DNA from: Blastomyces gilchristii SLH14081 | Taxonomy: Eukaryota > Ascomycota > Eurotiomycetes > Onygenales > Ajellomycetaceae | Direction: 5' to 3' | DNA length: 64,000 nucleotides | NCBI RefSeq assembly: GCF_000003855.2 | Contig: NW_003101671.1 | Coordinates: 779,332 to 843,331, forward strand | Shown: piece by piece, positions 1 to 12,945 of the stretch | Numbering within the stretch: position 1 is the first letter of the stretch | How the letters are laid out: each line of letters starts with the position of its first letter | Translations under genes and position numbers: made by a program | Notes under the pieces: model-generated | What the model saw: only the letters and a program-made list of their open reading frames with translations | Databases searched by the model: none | What the model was told of the DNA's origin: nothing

Positions 1-2132
1 CAGTTTTTATTAATATAAAAGAAGCATTTAATTATGTTTCAAAGTCAAAGTTAATTCAGATATTGAAGATGTTAAAACTGTCATTTTCTCTAATAAAATG
101 AGTTAACTGTTTTATATCTAAAAGAATTATACAACTTTTCTTTGATGAAATGAAATAAGACAAGACTGAGATAAAAATAGAAGTACTATAAGAATCTTCA
201 ATCTCACTTATTTTATTTGCAATATACACTGTGTATCTATTCAAAAATTGAAATATGAGAATAGTACAATCTCTGTGTTATATAGATGATATTGATCTAG
301 TCTACAGCTTAAAAACTATCAAAGAGAATTTGAAAGTGATTGAAGAAACTGCAAAGAAAATCTTTATTAGAGCAGATATCAATCAAATTCAATTTAATAT
401 AAATAAAACTGAGTTAATTCATTTCTTTTCTAGATTCAATGAGAAAGAACTATCTCTAACTCTTTTAAATAGAGAGATTAAACTCAGTGTAAATGTCAAA
501 TGATTAGAAGTATGATTAAACTTCAAGTTGAATTTTAAATATCACATTCAATAAAGAATTGTCAAGGCAGAAAGACTATTGAATAACATAATCAGACTAT
601 CAAATACAGAGAGAGATCTATGCTTTCAGGCTATGAGACAGTTATATATAGCCTGTATTACATCAGTAGCTAATTATAAAGTTCAAGTTTGATGAAATAA
701 TCAAGAGAATTTCACTGAACTTTTTCAAAGTCTGTAAAACAGAGTCTTGAGAAGAATTCTGAGAGCATTTAAATCATCTTCTATTAAAATAATGAAAATT
801 GAAGCTTCAATTCCTTCTTCTGCTATTAGATTTGAAAAAACCTGTATAAACTATACTCTGAGAGTTATAAAGATGAGCTCAAATCATATAATCAGAGAAA
901 GAGTCTCTTTTTCATTTTCATTAATTAACTCTGAAAATGAACTGAATTGAAATAGATTTCTTGATTGAAATGAAAATAATTCTTCAAAGAAAATGTCTTC
1001 TTAACTATACAGACTATGCTCTTCAATTAAAAATCAATTTTCTTCTTTAAATATTGAAAATGTTGATCATGAGAAGTTATCTCTCTGAAGAGAAAAGCTT
1101 AAATCTCTTATAGACTTATAAATAAGTAAACTATCTAAAGAGAAAGAATATAAACAGCATTTGAAGAGAATTTCTACAATCAATATAAAAGACTCTATTC
1201 TGATTTATTCAGATGACTCAAAAAATGAGAATTTTTATAGATTAGACACAGGCATTGCTTATTCTGAAGATAATATCAATTTTATCTCAGATTTCTGAAA
1301 TTTAGACTGTGAATCTGAAGTCTTTGATACTGAACTATTTGTAATAGTGAAAGCTTTCAAACTCATTGAAATAAAATCTTATAAAAGAGAAAATAGTTTG
1401 AAAGAGACATAAATATTCTCTGATAGTCAAGCTGCTTTAAAAAGACTTAGAAATAGTCAGATTTATAATAATCAAATAAATCTTGAACTGATCTTAAACT
1501 CTGTTTTGAAAATTCAAAAGAGAAGAATATTAAAGCTAATAATTCATCTACACTAAGTTTCTGCTCATATGAATATTCATGATAATGAATTGACTGATTC
1601 AGCTGTAAAAAAGAGTGCAGAATTAAGCAGATTTATTCAAAAAATTGTATTCTGATCTTTTATAAAGAGAAAAATAAAAGAATCTTGTTTACACAAGTGA
1701 AATGAAAGCTGGCAGAAATAAAAGAAGAGTGTACATTATTCAAGATTTGAAATAAAATCTAAGTGAAAATCTTGTTTAATTAAATGTAAAAAGAAAATAT
1801 TCTCATCTATAATACAGCTGAAACTAGAACATGACTATTTCAAATCTTATATACAAAGATTTGATGATAGATTTGACTCAATAGAATGCTCATTCTGCAA
1901 TACAAATGAAAATTCTAAGTATATTGTAATACACTGTGCATTATACAACAGTCTTAGAGTCAGATTGAAAGAGAAGTATGATTTGAATCAATTAAATATG
2001 AGATTCTTATTCTCAACTGAGACAGGAATTAAATACTTAATAGACTTTCTATCAGAAACTTAAGCAGCTATAAGAAAATGACTAAATTCAGAAATATCTG
2101 AATATGAAGAGGAGGAAATCAATCAGATATAG
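1..2132 (+). pseudogene. LINE ORF2 remnant: RT C-terminus, RNase H, zinc motif
   Basis: Frame-by-frame reading gives the carboxy half of a LINE ORF2. The RT core motif YIDDIDLV lies near 280-300. A thumb-like region follows to about 900, then an RNase H domain from about 1,200 (SD-type first acidic motif, later FSDSQAALK near 1,420 and an AHMN/ELTDSA segment near 1,565-1,610). A CSFCNTNENSKYIVIHC segment near 1,892-1,942 is the usual Tad/I-clade C-terminal CCHC. The frame ends at a TAG at 2,130-2,132. Most TGA/TAG/TAA stops sit where Trp, Arg or Gln is expected, which fits C-to-T/G-to-A hypermutation. Open pieces at 255-503 and 747-950 are fragments of this one frame, not genes. Confidence 0.82.
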
Positions 2133-2487
2133 TCTGTTAAAATAGCTATATTCTATCTTTTAATAATTTATTTTGTTACAGTCTCTCTTTACTTTATCTT
2201 TTTCTTTCAATTTCTTTCTATCTATCTATTTAATGTGTCTATCTTTAAGACTGTGTTCTCTTTTCCTTTGTCATGATATTGTCAAATGATTTCAAAGTAT
2301 CAGAAGATGTTAAAACACTGCAATTTGTAAACAGTTTTTATATTCTGAGCTGGAATTTTCTGATTTTGCATATCTGAAATTGATGAATGTATAATAGTTA
2401 ACTTTACAGATATAGAAAAAACCCTGAGAACTAAAAGTTCTCAGGTAGATGTCATAGTCTCTAACTGTATACATCTATAATTGAAGA

Positions 2488-2513
2488 ATAATAATAATAA
2501 TAATAATAATAAT
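2488..2513 (+). repeat. (TAA)n tail of the LINE
   Basis: About eight ATA/TAA units close the LINE 3' end. The inverted LINE copy ends in the same repeat (TTA)n at 8,082-8,099, so this is the element's own 3' tail and not a chance microsatellite. Confidence 0.85.
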
Positions 2514-5500
2514 ATAAACAGAGTGATGAGTCACAGAGTTCTCTTCTAAGAATTTCTTATATTCATAAAGCAAAGAGATATGAAAAATATTATATGTTTA
2601 TAACTTAGATAATAGTTTCAATCTATAGAACTGTAAGCTAACTTTCTTCATAATCTTATAAGACTCTGTTTATAAGAGATTCAGCTTCTTACTAGATCTC
2701 TATGTGATGATGTTTTCTAGACTCAGTCAGACTCTATCATCTTTCTTGACACTCTTTGTAATATGCTTGAAGTTATAGTATCTCTTCTGATACTCTTGAG
2801 TCTTTCTCAAGAATTCACAGACTTTCTCTCAGATATTCTGAATTCTCTCAGTCTATTCACAGATATCATCACACTCTATAATATACTCTCACAGATCTAT
2901 TAAGATCATCTACAGATGAGTTTCAGTGAGTATCTTAAAGAGAGTTATATCTGTACTAATATGTTTTGAGTTATTATATATAAACTCTCTAAGTGACAAT
3001 CAATACACTCAGTCATTTTAATTATAATTGACAAAGCACTGCAGATACTGTTTTAATATACTTATCAGATACTCTGTCTGATTATCTGTCTGTTAATAAA
3101 AAGCAATGCTTAGATCTTATAAGATCTTCAGTATAATTATCAGATCAGATCAGAACTTCTCTGTGAAGATTAATTCTCTATCTGAGACAATGTTTACAGA
3201 TAACTCATATAACTGAATCATATCACAGATAAAGATATGAGTTAAATTCTTTGACTTCAAGTTCTTACAGATGAGTATAAAGTATGCTATCTTGATAAAG
3301 TAATTCACTATTATCAGTACACTGTCAAAGCAGGCATTATATATGTTCTTACTTTCAGAGACACTTATAAGAATGTTTATTTCTAGCTGTTCTCAAGGTT
3401 TCTGTGAGATGAGTAGAGAAGTAAGTTCTTTATATAGTCTGAACTGCACTATCTATGAACTCTGATAAACAGTATAAGAATTCACTATCTTCTTTATAAG
3501 TTCTCACATCTTCAGTCAGAAGTACTTTCTTATAAGCAACTTATAAGTTCTAGTATCTATAAAATGATCTGCTAGAGAAAAGTTATGATACCTTTTAATA
3601 AGTTCTATACATAGAAACTCATTTACAGATATATAAATTCAGCTCTCTCTTTATAAGACATTATTTAAGTCTCTTTAATTCTTTATTTCTACAGAATTGA
3701 TTTCTGTTATAAGCAGTTTTTGAATATACTAAGTATATTTATTCTTCAGTTACAGTTCAGACAATCTGAATAGAAGATCTTATAAAGACTTATACTCTGG
3801 TTTTTCTTATATCAGGTCTTCTACAGTGCTTCTCAAAGTCTGTAAATTCTTCAGATTATAGATACTCTCTTCAAGAATTCTTACAGAGATTCTCAGAGTG
3901 TTAACTCTCAGTATTATAGAGAGTAGTTATACAGATTTCTTCTCTTTCTCTTCTCTCTTCTCTTATAGAAGATTGAGAGACTCTTTAATTAATCTTTTTA
4001 TAACACTCAGTCTGAGTATTCTGTAAAGCTTTTCTATCTTCTCTAGTCTCTCTGTATCTGTCACTCTGATCTTCTTAACATAGTCTGATCTGTGAGAGAG
4101 TTCATCTGCTGAGTTCTTAGTTCTCTTGATATACTCTATCTTGAATCAGAACTCACTCAGTCTCTGAGCTCAGCAGATCTATCACTGTGAGAGTTTCTTG
4201 ATTAAAGTAAACTGTTATAAGCTATTATAATCAGTTCTAACAGTAATCACTGTTATAAGACTCTCAAAGTAGTGATATCAGTGATGAAAGAATTTCACTA
4301 TTATGAGAAGCTTCTGATTATGAATATTATAGTTAATCTTCATAAGTTACATCTTTTATAAGAAAAAGATCACTGAAACTCAGTTCTTATTTAACTGTAG
4401 TTGTAAGACTATTTCTGAAATTATAAAGAAGAAGATATCTATCTTGAATCTGATTAAGAGTAAGAGATTAAAGTGAAACAGTATCACTGCATCTATGAAT
4501 ATCTGTTGCAATCTTATAAAGATCTTATAAGCTTCTAAGATAAGAAAGTTCTCACAGCTCTCTCTTCTTAACAATCTTTTCATTCTTCATTCATAGAATG
4601 ACTTCTTCTTATTTTCATTCTTTAGTATATCTATAAGAGTTAAGAAGATTCTCATGAATATAAAGATAAACTGTCTATAGAAATTCACAAAACTCAGAAA
4701 GATCTGAATCTTATAAATACCAGTTAACTCTAGCTATAATAGAATAGTTTCAACTCATGAAGATTTCATCTGAATATTATCTACAGTGATTACATATTCT
4801 AGAAAATTAATTTAATAGACACTGAAGTTGTACTTTATAAGCTTAATATACAGTTCTGTCTTATCTAAGATCTTCAATACACTTTATATATACTCAGTGT
4901 GTTCTTTCTTCTTCACAGAGTATATTACTACATTATTCAGATATATTATTACAAAGATATCTAGATATATATAAAGTGTTTTATTAATAAAAGACTGAAA
5001 TACTGTAGAGATATTAGTCAAATCAAAAGATATCACTAGATATTCAAATAATCTCAGTGCAGTTCTAAAGATAGTCTTTCATTTATTCTCAGATTATATT
5101 CACAGCTGTGTATATATATTAATTATATTCAGTTATATGAATATGACAGCTTCTGTGAGATGATTGATCACATTCTCAATCAGAGACAGAGAATAGTAAC
5201 TCTTTATTATCTTAAAGTTCAGATTATAATAGTCTATATATAATCTGAGATCTTCATTCTTCTTCTTTATAAATATCACAGAGACTTTCACAGAGATCTG
5301 TGAAGATCAGATAAAGTCATTCTTCAGATTTTTCTTTATATAGACTTATAAGATCTCTGTCTCATGATGAAAAAGCTTATAGATTAATTCTCAGAAGAGT
5401 TTCTACTCTTCTATTAAATCTATTATCAGATTCTTTTTATAATGAGAAGAAAGCTCAGCTATCTTTACTGAGCTGAACATCTCTATAAGATCTCAGTATT

Positions 5501-7462
5501 TCTCTAATATCTGAAGCTCAGTTTTCATGACTGTGAAGTTCTCAGACATTTACAAAGTTATTATATAGATGAGCTTGTCTTCTCTAATTAACTTTACAGT
5601 ATTAACTGATTCTATCTTTATAAGTGAGTCTGTTAACACTGATCAGAAGTATAAACCTGACTTACAGACAGCTATGTATGAATTGTGTCTTTAAAGTTAT
5701 ACAAGTCTCAAGTACATGTCATCTATGATATCTGTAATAATCACAGTTTTTATAAATCTTCTTCACATTCTGAAGAGATCTTACAATTTAAAGATAACTC
5801 TTATAAGTCTCTCAGCTCTCAGATCTGAGTTCTCATATTCTGCTTATTATAAGAGTAGATTCTCAGTTTTCATCACTCAGCTTATTCACTCTGTGAGCTT
5901 TAGAGACATTACAGTGATCTGAGATTCTGAGTTTATTAATACTTCTTATACTTATGAGACAGTAGTACTGTAGTACAGTCTCTCTTCATAAGTAAGTATT
6001 TTTATCAGAGAAGTAACAGATTCAGATGTCAGCTTCAAGACTCTTAAGAAGACTGTTACTGACTCTATTCATAACTTCTTAAATTTCTATTTTGATTTGT
6101 CTGAACAGTTTGCACAGAGATGTTCTGATTTAGAATAGATAAAGTAGAAACTCTTTTTCTTAATCTCTCTATTATACACTTTGTTCATAGAAGCTTATAA
6201 AGCTCTTTCTCTCTGCTTAGTAGTCAGATATAAATCTCTTTATATCTTATCATCTTTCTCTGATAAATCTGTTCTCTATTATTCTAACTCTTACAGAGCT
6301 GATTGATAATTCACTCTCTACAGATCTGTGACTCTTACAGTAATCTGTAAGTGATGAATAAGAGTTATCAGTTTCTTCAGAGTTAAGAACTTAGAGTCTT
6401 ACTCAATGAGCTTATTCTGTATATCTTTATTTAGTTTTTTTATAAATATCATTATTCAGATCTTATTTCAGAACTCTGTTTTCACAGATCTTAATTTATA
6501 TCATAATTTTATAAAGTGCTGTAAGTAGTCTTCATCAGATTTTTTATCTCTTTTTCTAATATTGATAATTATAGTTCAGATGTTCTCTGTTCAGCTTGTG
6601 AAGTCTCTTAACTTATTCTCTAGATAGATCTTGAGAACAGATCAGTAGAATCTTTTATAATTATTCTCTAGATAATTCAGTCAGTTCTTGACTTCAGTGT
6701 AGTAAAGATCTGTCATTATATAGATAATAGCTTCTTCATCTTTCATATCATATAGTCAGACTTGTGAGTCAATTTCAAATATAAACTTATAAAAGCTTTT
6801 ATAGATTGTAATTCAATAAGTGATCTTAAGTGATTACAGCTTAAGAAAGTTTCTTTTCAGTTCACAGATATCTCTGAAGAATATGTCTAGAAACTCAGTT
6901 TAAGAGTGTTTACAGACAGTAAGTATTTCTTGTAGAAAAATAGCTTGATTTTATGAAAGATGCTCAAGAATGTTCTTTACTGAGATTGATTCATTTATGA
7001 GTTTAAAGAGTTTCTCTGTCATAGATGCAGAGAATGATATTCTATAAGTAATTAATAAGTTCTCTAAGACTTCTTTTATAAGAGTTATTCATAATTCAGA
7101 TAACTGCTTCTGAGTGTCTGCAGTAGAGTTTGCAGAGATTGAAGTATATAAGTTTCTAGTTCTTTCAGTTATAATGAGTAGTTGCTCACTGACTGAGCTT
7201 GAAATATAAGAATAAGAGCTCATAGATGATTATTCAGATGATTACAGCTTGATATAATATATACTGTTAACTACTAAAAGTATTCACAGTAGAAAGATAA
7301 AATGTAGAGATTAAATGTATAATAGTATTTAAGCTGAGTTATGAATAGTATTCGCGAACTTCAGTCTATATAGTTATGTGTAGTCAAGGGCTGCTAACTC
7401 TATTGATTACATGAGAGATAGAAATAGAGGTAAAGAATCCGCGAGAAGTGGGATTTCTTACA
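2514..7462 (-). mobile_element. Gypsy LTR retrotransposon G1, 3' part missing, hypermutated
   Basis: This is a gypsy-type element in minus orientation. Its 5' LTR is at 7,205-7,462, and the body runs leftwards through gag, protease, RT, RNase H and integrase. The body is colinear with the complete copy G2 (26,637-33,883). For example, the RNase H piece at 4,380-4,583 matches the G2 piece at 29,516-29,698. At 2,513 the homology stops abruptly at a point equivalent to about 31,585 in G2, where the LINE tail begins. About 2.3 kb, including the 3' LTR, is therefore absent here and may lie left of the window beyond the LINE. All frames are full of stops. Confidence 0.85.
7205..7462 (-). repeat. 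5' LTR of G1 (258 bp)
   Basis: Read on the minus strand it begins TGTAAGAAATCC and ends in a TTATTCTTATA-type terminus, the same ends and the same 258 bp length as the two G2 LTRs. Its CpGs (about 7,353-7,355 and 7,440-7,443) lie in the half nearest the outer end; the inner half has none. Confidence 0.88.
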
Positions 7463-8081
7463 AAACCTGAGACAGCAGATCAGAAAATACAGGATTTTGA
7501 GACACAGATTGATCTGCTGAGAGAAAGCAGTGAAAACTCTTCTCTAGAAGATAGTGAAGAGAGATTTTAAGATGATTATCATCTCAGATAAGAAGAAGAA
7601 AAAGAAGAAGAAGAATGAGAAGTGAATTATAAAGAATAATAAGAAGAATGAGAAAGAGAAGAAAGATAATAAGTAGAAAAAGTTTTTTTCTTTTTATATT
7701 AGTTAGTTATAAGTTCATAATTATTAATAATTGAAATTAATTTTGAGTTTTCAAAAATTATTGTACAAGTTGTAATCAAGTCAGAAATAATATATATATA
7801 TATATATTTAAGTATCATGATTCACAAATTACTATAATATATAAGTATCAACATTTTTTCAATATTGATATTTATAATATTAATATATTTTTAATAATAT
7901 TATCTGATAATATAATTTAGTAACACTCTCTTTCATAATATTAATATATTTCAAGAAATATAATAGAGATTAATTAAGATTATTTATTTACTTTTATACA
8001 TTGATAGTATTCAATCTGAGTTAGTACTAAAATTATAACTAAGCTAAGATAAAAGATTATTTTCTCTTATAATAATTCTTC
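7463..8081. other. AT-rich stretch between G1 and LINE L2
   Basis: The first 230 bp are purine-rich and read on the plus strand as a Glu/Lys-rich low-complexity frame broken by stops. The remainder is AT-rich with no recognisable coding. It may be a remnant of the element that G1 entered. I see no family signature. Confidence 0.4.
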
Positions 8082-11000
8082 TTTATTATTATTATTATTC
8101 TTCAATTATAGATGTATACAGTCAGAGACTATGACATGTACCTGAGAACTAAAAGTTCTCAGAGTTTTTCCTATATCTATACAGTTAACTATTATACATT
8201 CATCAATTTCAGATATGCAAAATTAGAAAATTTCAGCTCAGAATACAAAAACTGTTTACAAATTGCAGGATTTTAACATCTTCTGATACTTTGAAACCAT
8301 TTGACATGATAAAAGAAAGGAGAACACAGTCTTAAAGATAAACACATTAAATAGATAGATAGAAAAGAATAGAAAGAAAAAGATAAAGTAAAATAATGAG
8401 AGACTGTAATGAAACAAATTATTGAAAGATAGTATATAGCTGTTTAAACAGACTATATCTGATCAATTTCCTCCTCTTCATATTCAGATATTTCTGAATT
8501 CAGTCATTTTCTTGTAGCTGCTTGAGTTTCTGATAGAAAGTCTATTAAGTATTTAATTCCTGTCTCAGTTGAGAATAAGAATCTCATATTTAATTGATTT
8601 AGATTGTACTTCTCTTTCAATCTGACTCTGAGACTATTGTATAATATACAGTGCATTACAATATACTCAGAATTCTCATTTGCATTGCAGAATGAGCATT
8701 CTATTGAATCAAATCTATCATCAAATCTTTGTATATAAGATTTGAAATAGTTATGTTCTAATTTCAGCTGTATTATAGATGAGAATATTTTCTTTTTACA
8801 TTTAATTGAACAAGATTTTCACTTGAGTTTTGTTTCAAATCTTGAATAATGTATACTCTTCTTTTGTTTCTGCCAGCTTTCATTTCACTTATCTAAACAA
8901 GATTCTTTTATTTTCCTCTTTATAAAAGACTAGGACACAATTTTTTGAACAGATCTGCTTAATTCTGAACCTTTTTTTACAGCTGAATCAGTCAATTCAT
9001 TATCATGAATATTCATATGAGCAGGAACTCAGTGTAGATGAATTATCAGCTTTGATATTCTTCTCTTTTGAATTTTTAAAATGAAGTTTAAGATCAGTTC
9101 AAGATTCATTTGACTATTATAAATCTGACTATTTCTAAGTCTTTTTAAAGCAGCTTGACTATTAGAGAATATTCATGCCTCTTTCAAACTATTTTCTCTT
9201 TTATAAGATTTTATTTTAATAAGTTTGAAAGCTTTCACTATTGTAAATAATTCAGCATCAAAGACTTCAGATTCACAGTCTAAATTTCAGAAATCTGAGA
9301 TAAAATTAATATTATCTTCAGTATAAGCAATGTCTGCATCTAATCTATTCAAATTCACATTTTTTAAGTCATCTGAATAAATCAGAATAGAGTCTTTTAT
9401 ATTGATTGTAGAAATTCTCTTCAAATACTGTTCATATTCTTTCTCTTTTGATAGTTCATTTATTTACAAGTCTATAAGAGAATCAAGCTTTTCTCTTCAG
9501 AGAGATAACTTCTCATGATCAACTTTTTTAACATTTAAAGAAGAAAATTGATTTTTAATCAGTGAGCATAGTCTGTACAGTTGAGAAGGCATTTTCTTTG
9601 AAGAATTATTTTCATTTCAATCAAGAAATCTATTTCAATCCAGTTCATTTCCAGAGTTAACTGATGAAAATGAAGAAGAGACTCTTTCTCTGATTATATG
9701 ATTTGAGCTTATCTTTATAACTCTCAGAGCATAGTTCATACAGGCCTTTTTAAATCTAATAGCAGAAGAAAGAATTGAAGCTTCAATTTCCATTGCTTTA
9801 ATAGAAGATGATTTGAATGCTCTCAGAATTCTTCTCAAAGCTCTGTTTTACAGACTTTGAAAGAGTTCAGTGAAATTTCCTTGATTATTTCATCAAACTT
9901 GAACTTCATAATCAGCTACTGAGATAATACAGGCTATATATAACTGTCTCATAGCCTGGAAGAATAGACCTCTCTCTGTATTTGATAGTCTGATAATGTT
10001 GTTCAATAGTCTTTCTGCCTTGACAGTTCTTTGTTGAATATAATATTTAAAATTCAACTTGGAGTTTAATCATACTTCTAATCATTTGACATTTAAACTG
10101 GGTTTAATCTCTCTATTTAAAAGAGTTAGAGATAGTTCTTTCTCATTGAATCTAGGAAAGAAATGAATTAACTCAGTTTTATTCATATTAAATTGAATTT
10201 GATTGATATCTGCTCTGATAAGAATTTTCTTTGCAGCTTTTTCAATCACTTTCAAATTCTCTTTGATAGTTTTTGAGCTGTAGACTAGATCAATATCATC
10301 TATATAACTTGAAGATTGCACTATTTTCATATTTCTATCTTTGAATAGATATGCAGTGTATATTGTAAATAAAATGAGTGAGATTGAAGATTCTTACAGC
10401 ACTTCTATTTTTATCTCAGTCTTGTCTTATTTCATTTCATCAAAGAAAAGTTGTATGATTCTTTTAGATATAAAACAGTTAACTTATTTTATTAGAGAAA
10501 GTGACAGTTTTAACATCTTCAAAGTCTGAATTAACTTTGACTTTGAAATATGATCAAATGCTTCTTTTATATCAATAAAAACTGCAGTTGAGACCAGATC
10601 TTCATGCTTTGCTATTTGAATATTATAAACAACTGAGAGAACAGTGTCAATTGCAGAACATTGTTTTCTATCTCTCATTTATTCACTGAATAAAAGAGAG
10701 TTATTAATAGAGCTTATAAAAGATAGTTAAGTAGCTATTATCTTTTCCAAAATCTTTTCTAGACAGTTTAATAGAGATATTACTCTATATGACTTAGAAA
10801 TTGAAGTTTTTCTATTAGGTTTTGCAAGAATCACTTCAGTGACTTCTCTCTAGCATTCAGAATAATATCTATTTTTCAAGAGATTGAAAAAGAGCTCAAA
10901 ATATTCATTCTTTAAGTAGGAATATGTATTTTAAATAATATAGTGATTAATTGAATCAGGCCCTGCAGCAGTTTTAACAGAACTTGAGAAGATAGCTGAC

Positions 11001-12430
11001 TCTAATTCATCTTGTGTAAGATCAGGCCATTCCCAGTCATTTTCATCAATGTAGTTGAGAAGTGATATATTCTCTTTCTCTGAATCTGAATCTGAATCTG
11101 GTGAGTTCTGAAAGAGAATTCTTATGAAAGCTTGACATTTTTTCTCAAAAGAGTTTGCTGTATATGATTCATTCTGAAACTCATATTCTAAGACTGAAAG
11201 TTTTGCTACACTTCTTGTTTTAGTATAGTTAAAAGCTTTAAAAACTTCCTTTCCTTGTGCTTCTTCAAGAAATTTATTTCAGCAGTCTGTTTTAGCTCTT
11301 TTAATATCTGAAAAATATTCATTTCTGACAGCTTTGAACTCTTCATCAGATATTACATCATTCTTTCAATCTCTTCTAGCAGTAGCTACTTCTTTTCTTT
11401 TAGATAAAATATTCTCATTTCATCAAGGTTTTGAATACTCAGAAGATTTTCTCTTTGAAATATTATCTCTAACACTTGTTAGAATAATAGATGTAATAAG
11501 CTTCACTCTATTCTTAAGCATTTCATTTGAGATATCTTGACCAGAATTTCAATATAGCTTATTCTGTCTTTCAGATTTTAACAGTTTTATGCTTTCTTCA
11601 ACTGCTTTTCAATCAGCTTTTTCAAAGTTAAACTGATTAGAGAGAAGAGGATTTTCACTCATTTATTTTTCACTCAGTTCAATATCAAATTGAATAATCT
11701 CATGACCTGATCCTGATGTCTCACTTGAATTAATAAATCAGTTTACAAGTCTTCTTTTCATTAGATTTTATGACATGAAGATTAGATCTATAATAGATTT
11801 CTGTTTCATACCTTTTCTAAAGAATGTTTGTTGATCAGACTTATTAATCAAATCTATTGAATACTCAAAGATTTATTCAATCAGATTATCAGCTCTCACT
11901 GCTCTCTTGCATTCTGAATTTCATCAGAGATGATGTGCATTAAAATCTCCTGCAATTATAGAGTTTCTTGATGAAGTTATGTTCAGAAATTCTCTATCAA
12001 TTGTTCAGATATTGTTATTTTCCTTCAATGACTTTTCATTATAGATATTTATGAGCTGTATAGTATCAAACTCATTTTCTTTATCTATAATATCACTCAC
12101 CAAAATATCAGAGTCAGACATGATATCAAATCTTAGATTGAATTGATATCTTGATCTCTTTCTTTCATAGATCACTACTCCTGACTTTATCTCAAACTTT
12201 TGAGGTAGAAAGCAGTAGTAGCTTGAATGAGAAATGATGTAATTTTGCTCAGCATCAAAATTCGGTTTCTGAAGTAGTACAAAATCAACTTTTTATTCAA
12301 ATGCAATTTGAAGACAAGAATAAATACAATTTGAGTTTCTATCCACATTATTTTGAATAAATGTGATTTTTGAAGAGTTTTTAAACTTTTTTTTGTTGTT
12401 TTTGTTGTATATTCATACTAAAAGAGAGTA
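8082..12430 (-). mobile_element. LINE retrotransposon L2 copy, Tad/I-like, near-complete ORF2
   Basis: This is the second copy of the LINE seen at 1-2,513, here in minus orientation, with its (TTA)n tail at 8,082-8,099 and its 3' UTR at about 8,100-8,452. The body extends to about 12.43 kb and includes the apurinic-type endonuclease domain. The exact 5' end is uncertain and I could not recognise an ORF1. The sequence is hypermutated and inactive. Confidence 0.82.
8453..12420 (-). pseudogene. LINE ORF2 remnant: endonuclease, RT, RNase H, zinc motif
   Basis: Reading leftwards, an exonuclease/endonuclease/phosphatase-type domain comes first, with GDFNAHHLWW near 11,930-11,970. RT follows: a tract near 10,940-11,000 reads AAGPDSI, an FIDIKEAFDH segment lies near 10,560, and the YIDDIDLVYSSKT motif is near 10,265-10,310. 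RNase H then covers about 8,990-9,390 and the terminal CxxC...H..C motif is near 8,640-8,700. The frame ends at a TAG at 8,453-8,455. Open segments at 9,635-9,838, 10,082-10,330 and 10,484-10,678 are pieces of this frame. Stops largely replace Trp, Arg and Gln. In life this protein nicks target DNA and copies the RNA in place; this copy cannot. Confidence 0.82.
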
Positions 12431-12882
12431 GAGATAGAGTAGAATCAATAATTCTTCTTATATATATCAGTGATCAGTTATTATCTTTATTAAAAATAAA
12501 TTATTATCTTTCTTAAATCTTTATTATATTTTCTGAATTCACTTCTTTTACTTCTTTCACTTCTATTGAAGATTTACAAACTCTTCAAGAAATCACTGTG
12601 AATCACAAAGTCTATGTTATTTATAATTCAACACAGAATACTCTCTTTCAATTATAATAAATAATCACTTCATTCTTCACATCTGATTTCAGGCTATGAA
12701 ATTTATGAAAAACTCAACATAAATATTGAGATGAACTATGAAATAATTATCAACAGATTATATTATAGATTACTAAAGAGTTATCTCTCTACTATAATCA
12801 CTGCAACTTTATTCAGAAACATTTATTATAAACTAATTATAACTCTGATAAAATTTTCTAACATCTGAAGTTATCAGAATTA
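12431..12882. other. AT-rich spacer, nothing recognised
   Basis: This stretch lies between the LINE 5' side and the TIR element. It could include a decayed LINE ORF1 or 5' UTR, but no motif supports that. Confidence 0.4.
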
Positions 12883-12945
12883 GACTGGCTGTCAGAATCA
12901 TGAATTTCATATTTAATCTCATTTAATCTGATCTTATACATTTCT
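12883..12945 (+). repeat. Left terminal inverted repeat
   Basis: This is the partner of 15,684-15,746. About 52 of 63 positions agree, and the mismatches are almost all C/T or G/A. Confidence 0.6.

Larger units (their letters stand above)
1..2513 (+). mobile_element. LINE retrotransposon L1 copy, Tad/I-like, 5' part outside window
   Basis: This is the 3' portion of a non-LTR retrotransposon in plus orientation, cut by the window edge. It holds the end of the reverse transcriptase, an RNase H domain, a CxxC...H..C zinc-type motif, a 3' untranslated part (2,133-2,487) and a terminal (TAA)n tail. It is colinear, with many transitions, to the inverted copy at 8,082-12,430. Its tail abuts the interior of a gypsy element at 2,513/2,514, so it most likely inserted into that element. 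It is inactive because of many stop codons. Confidence 0.85.
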
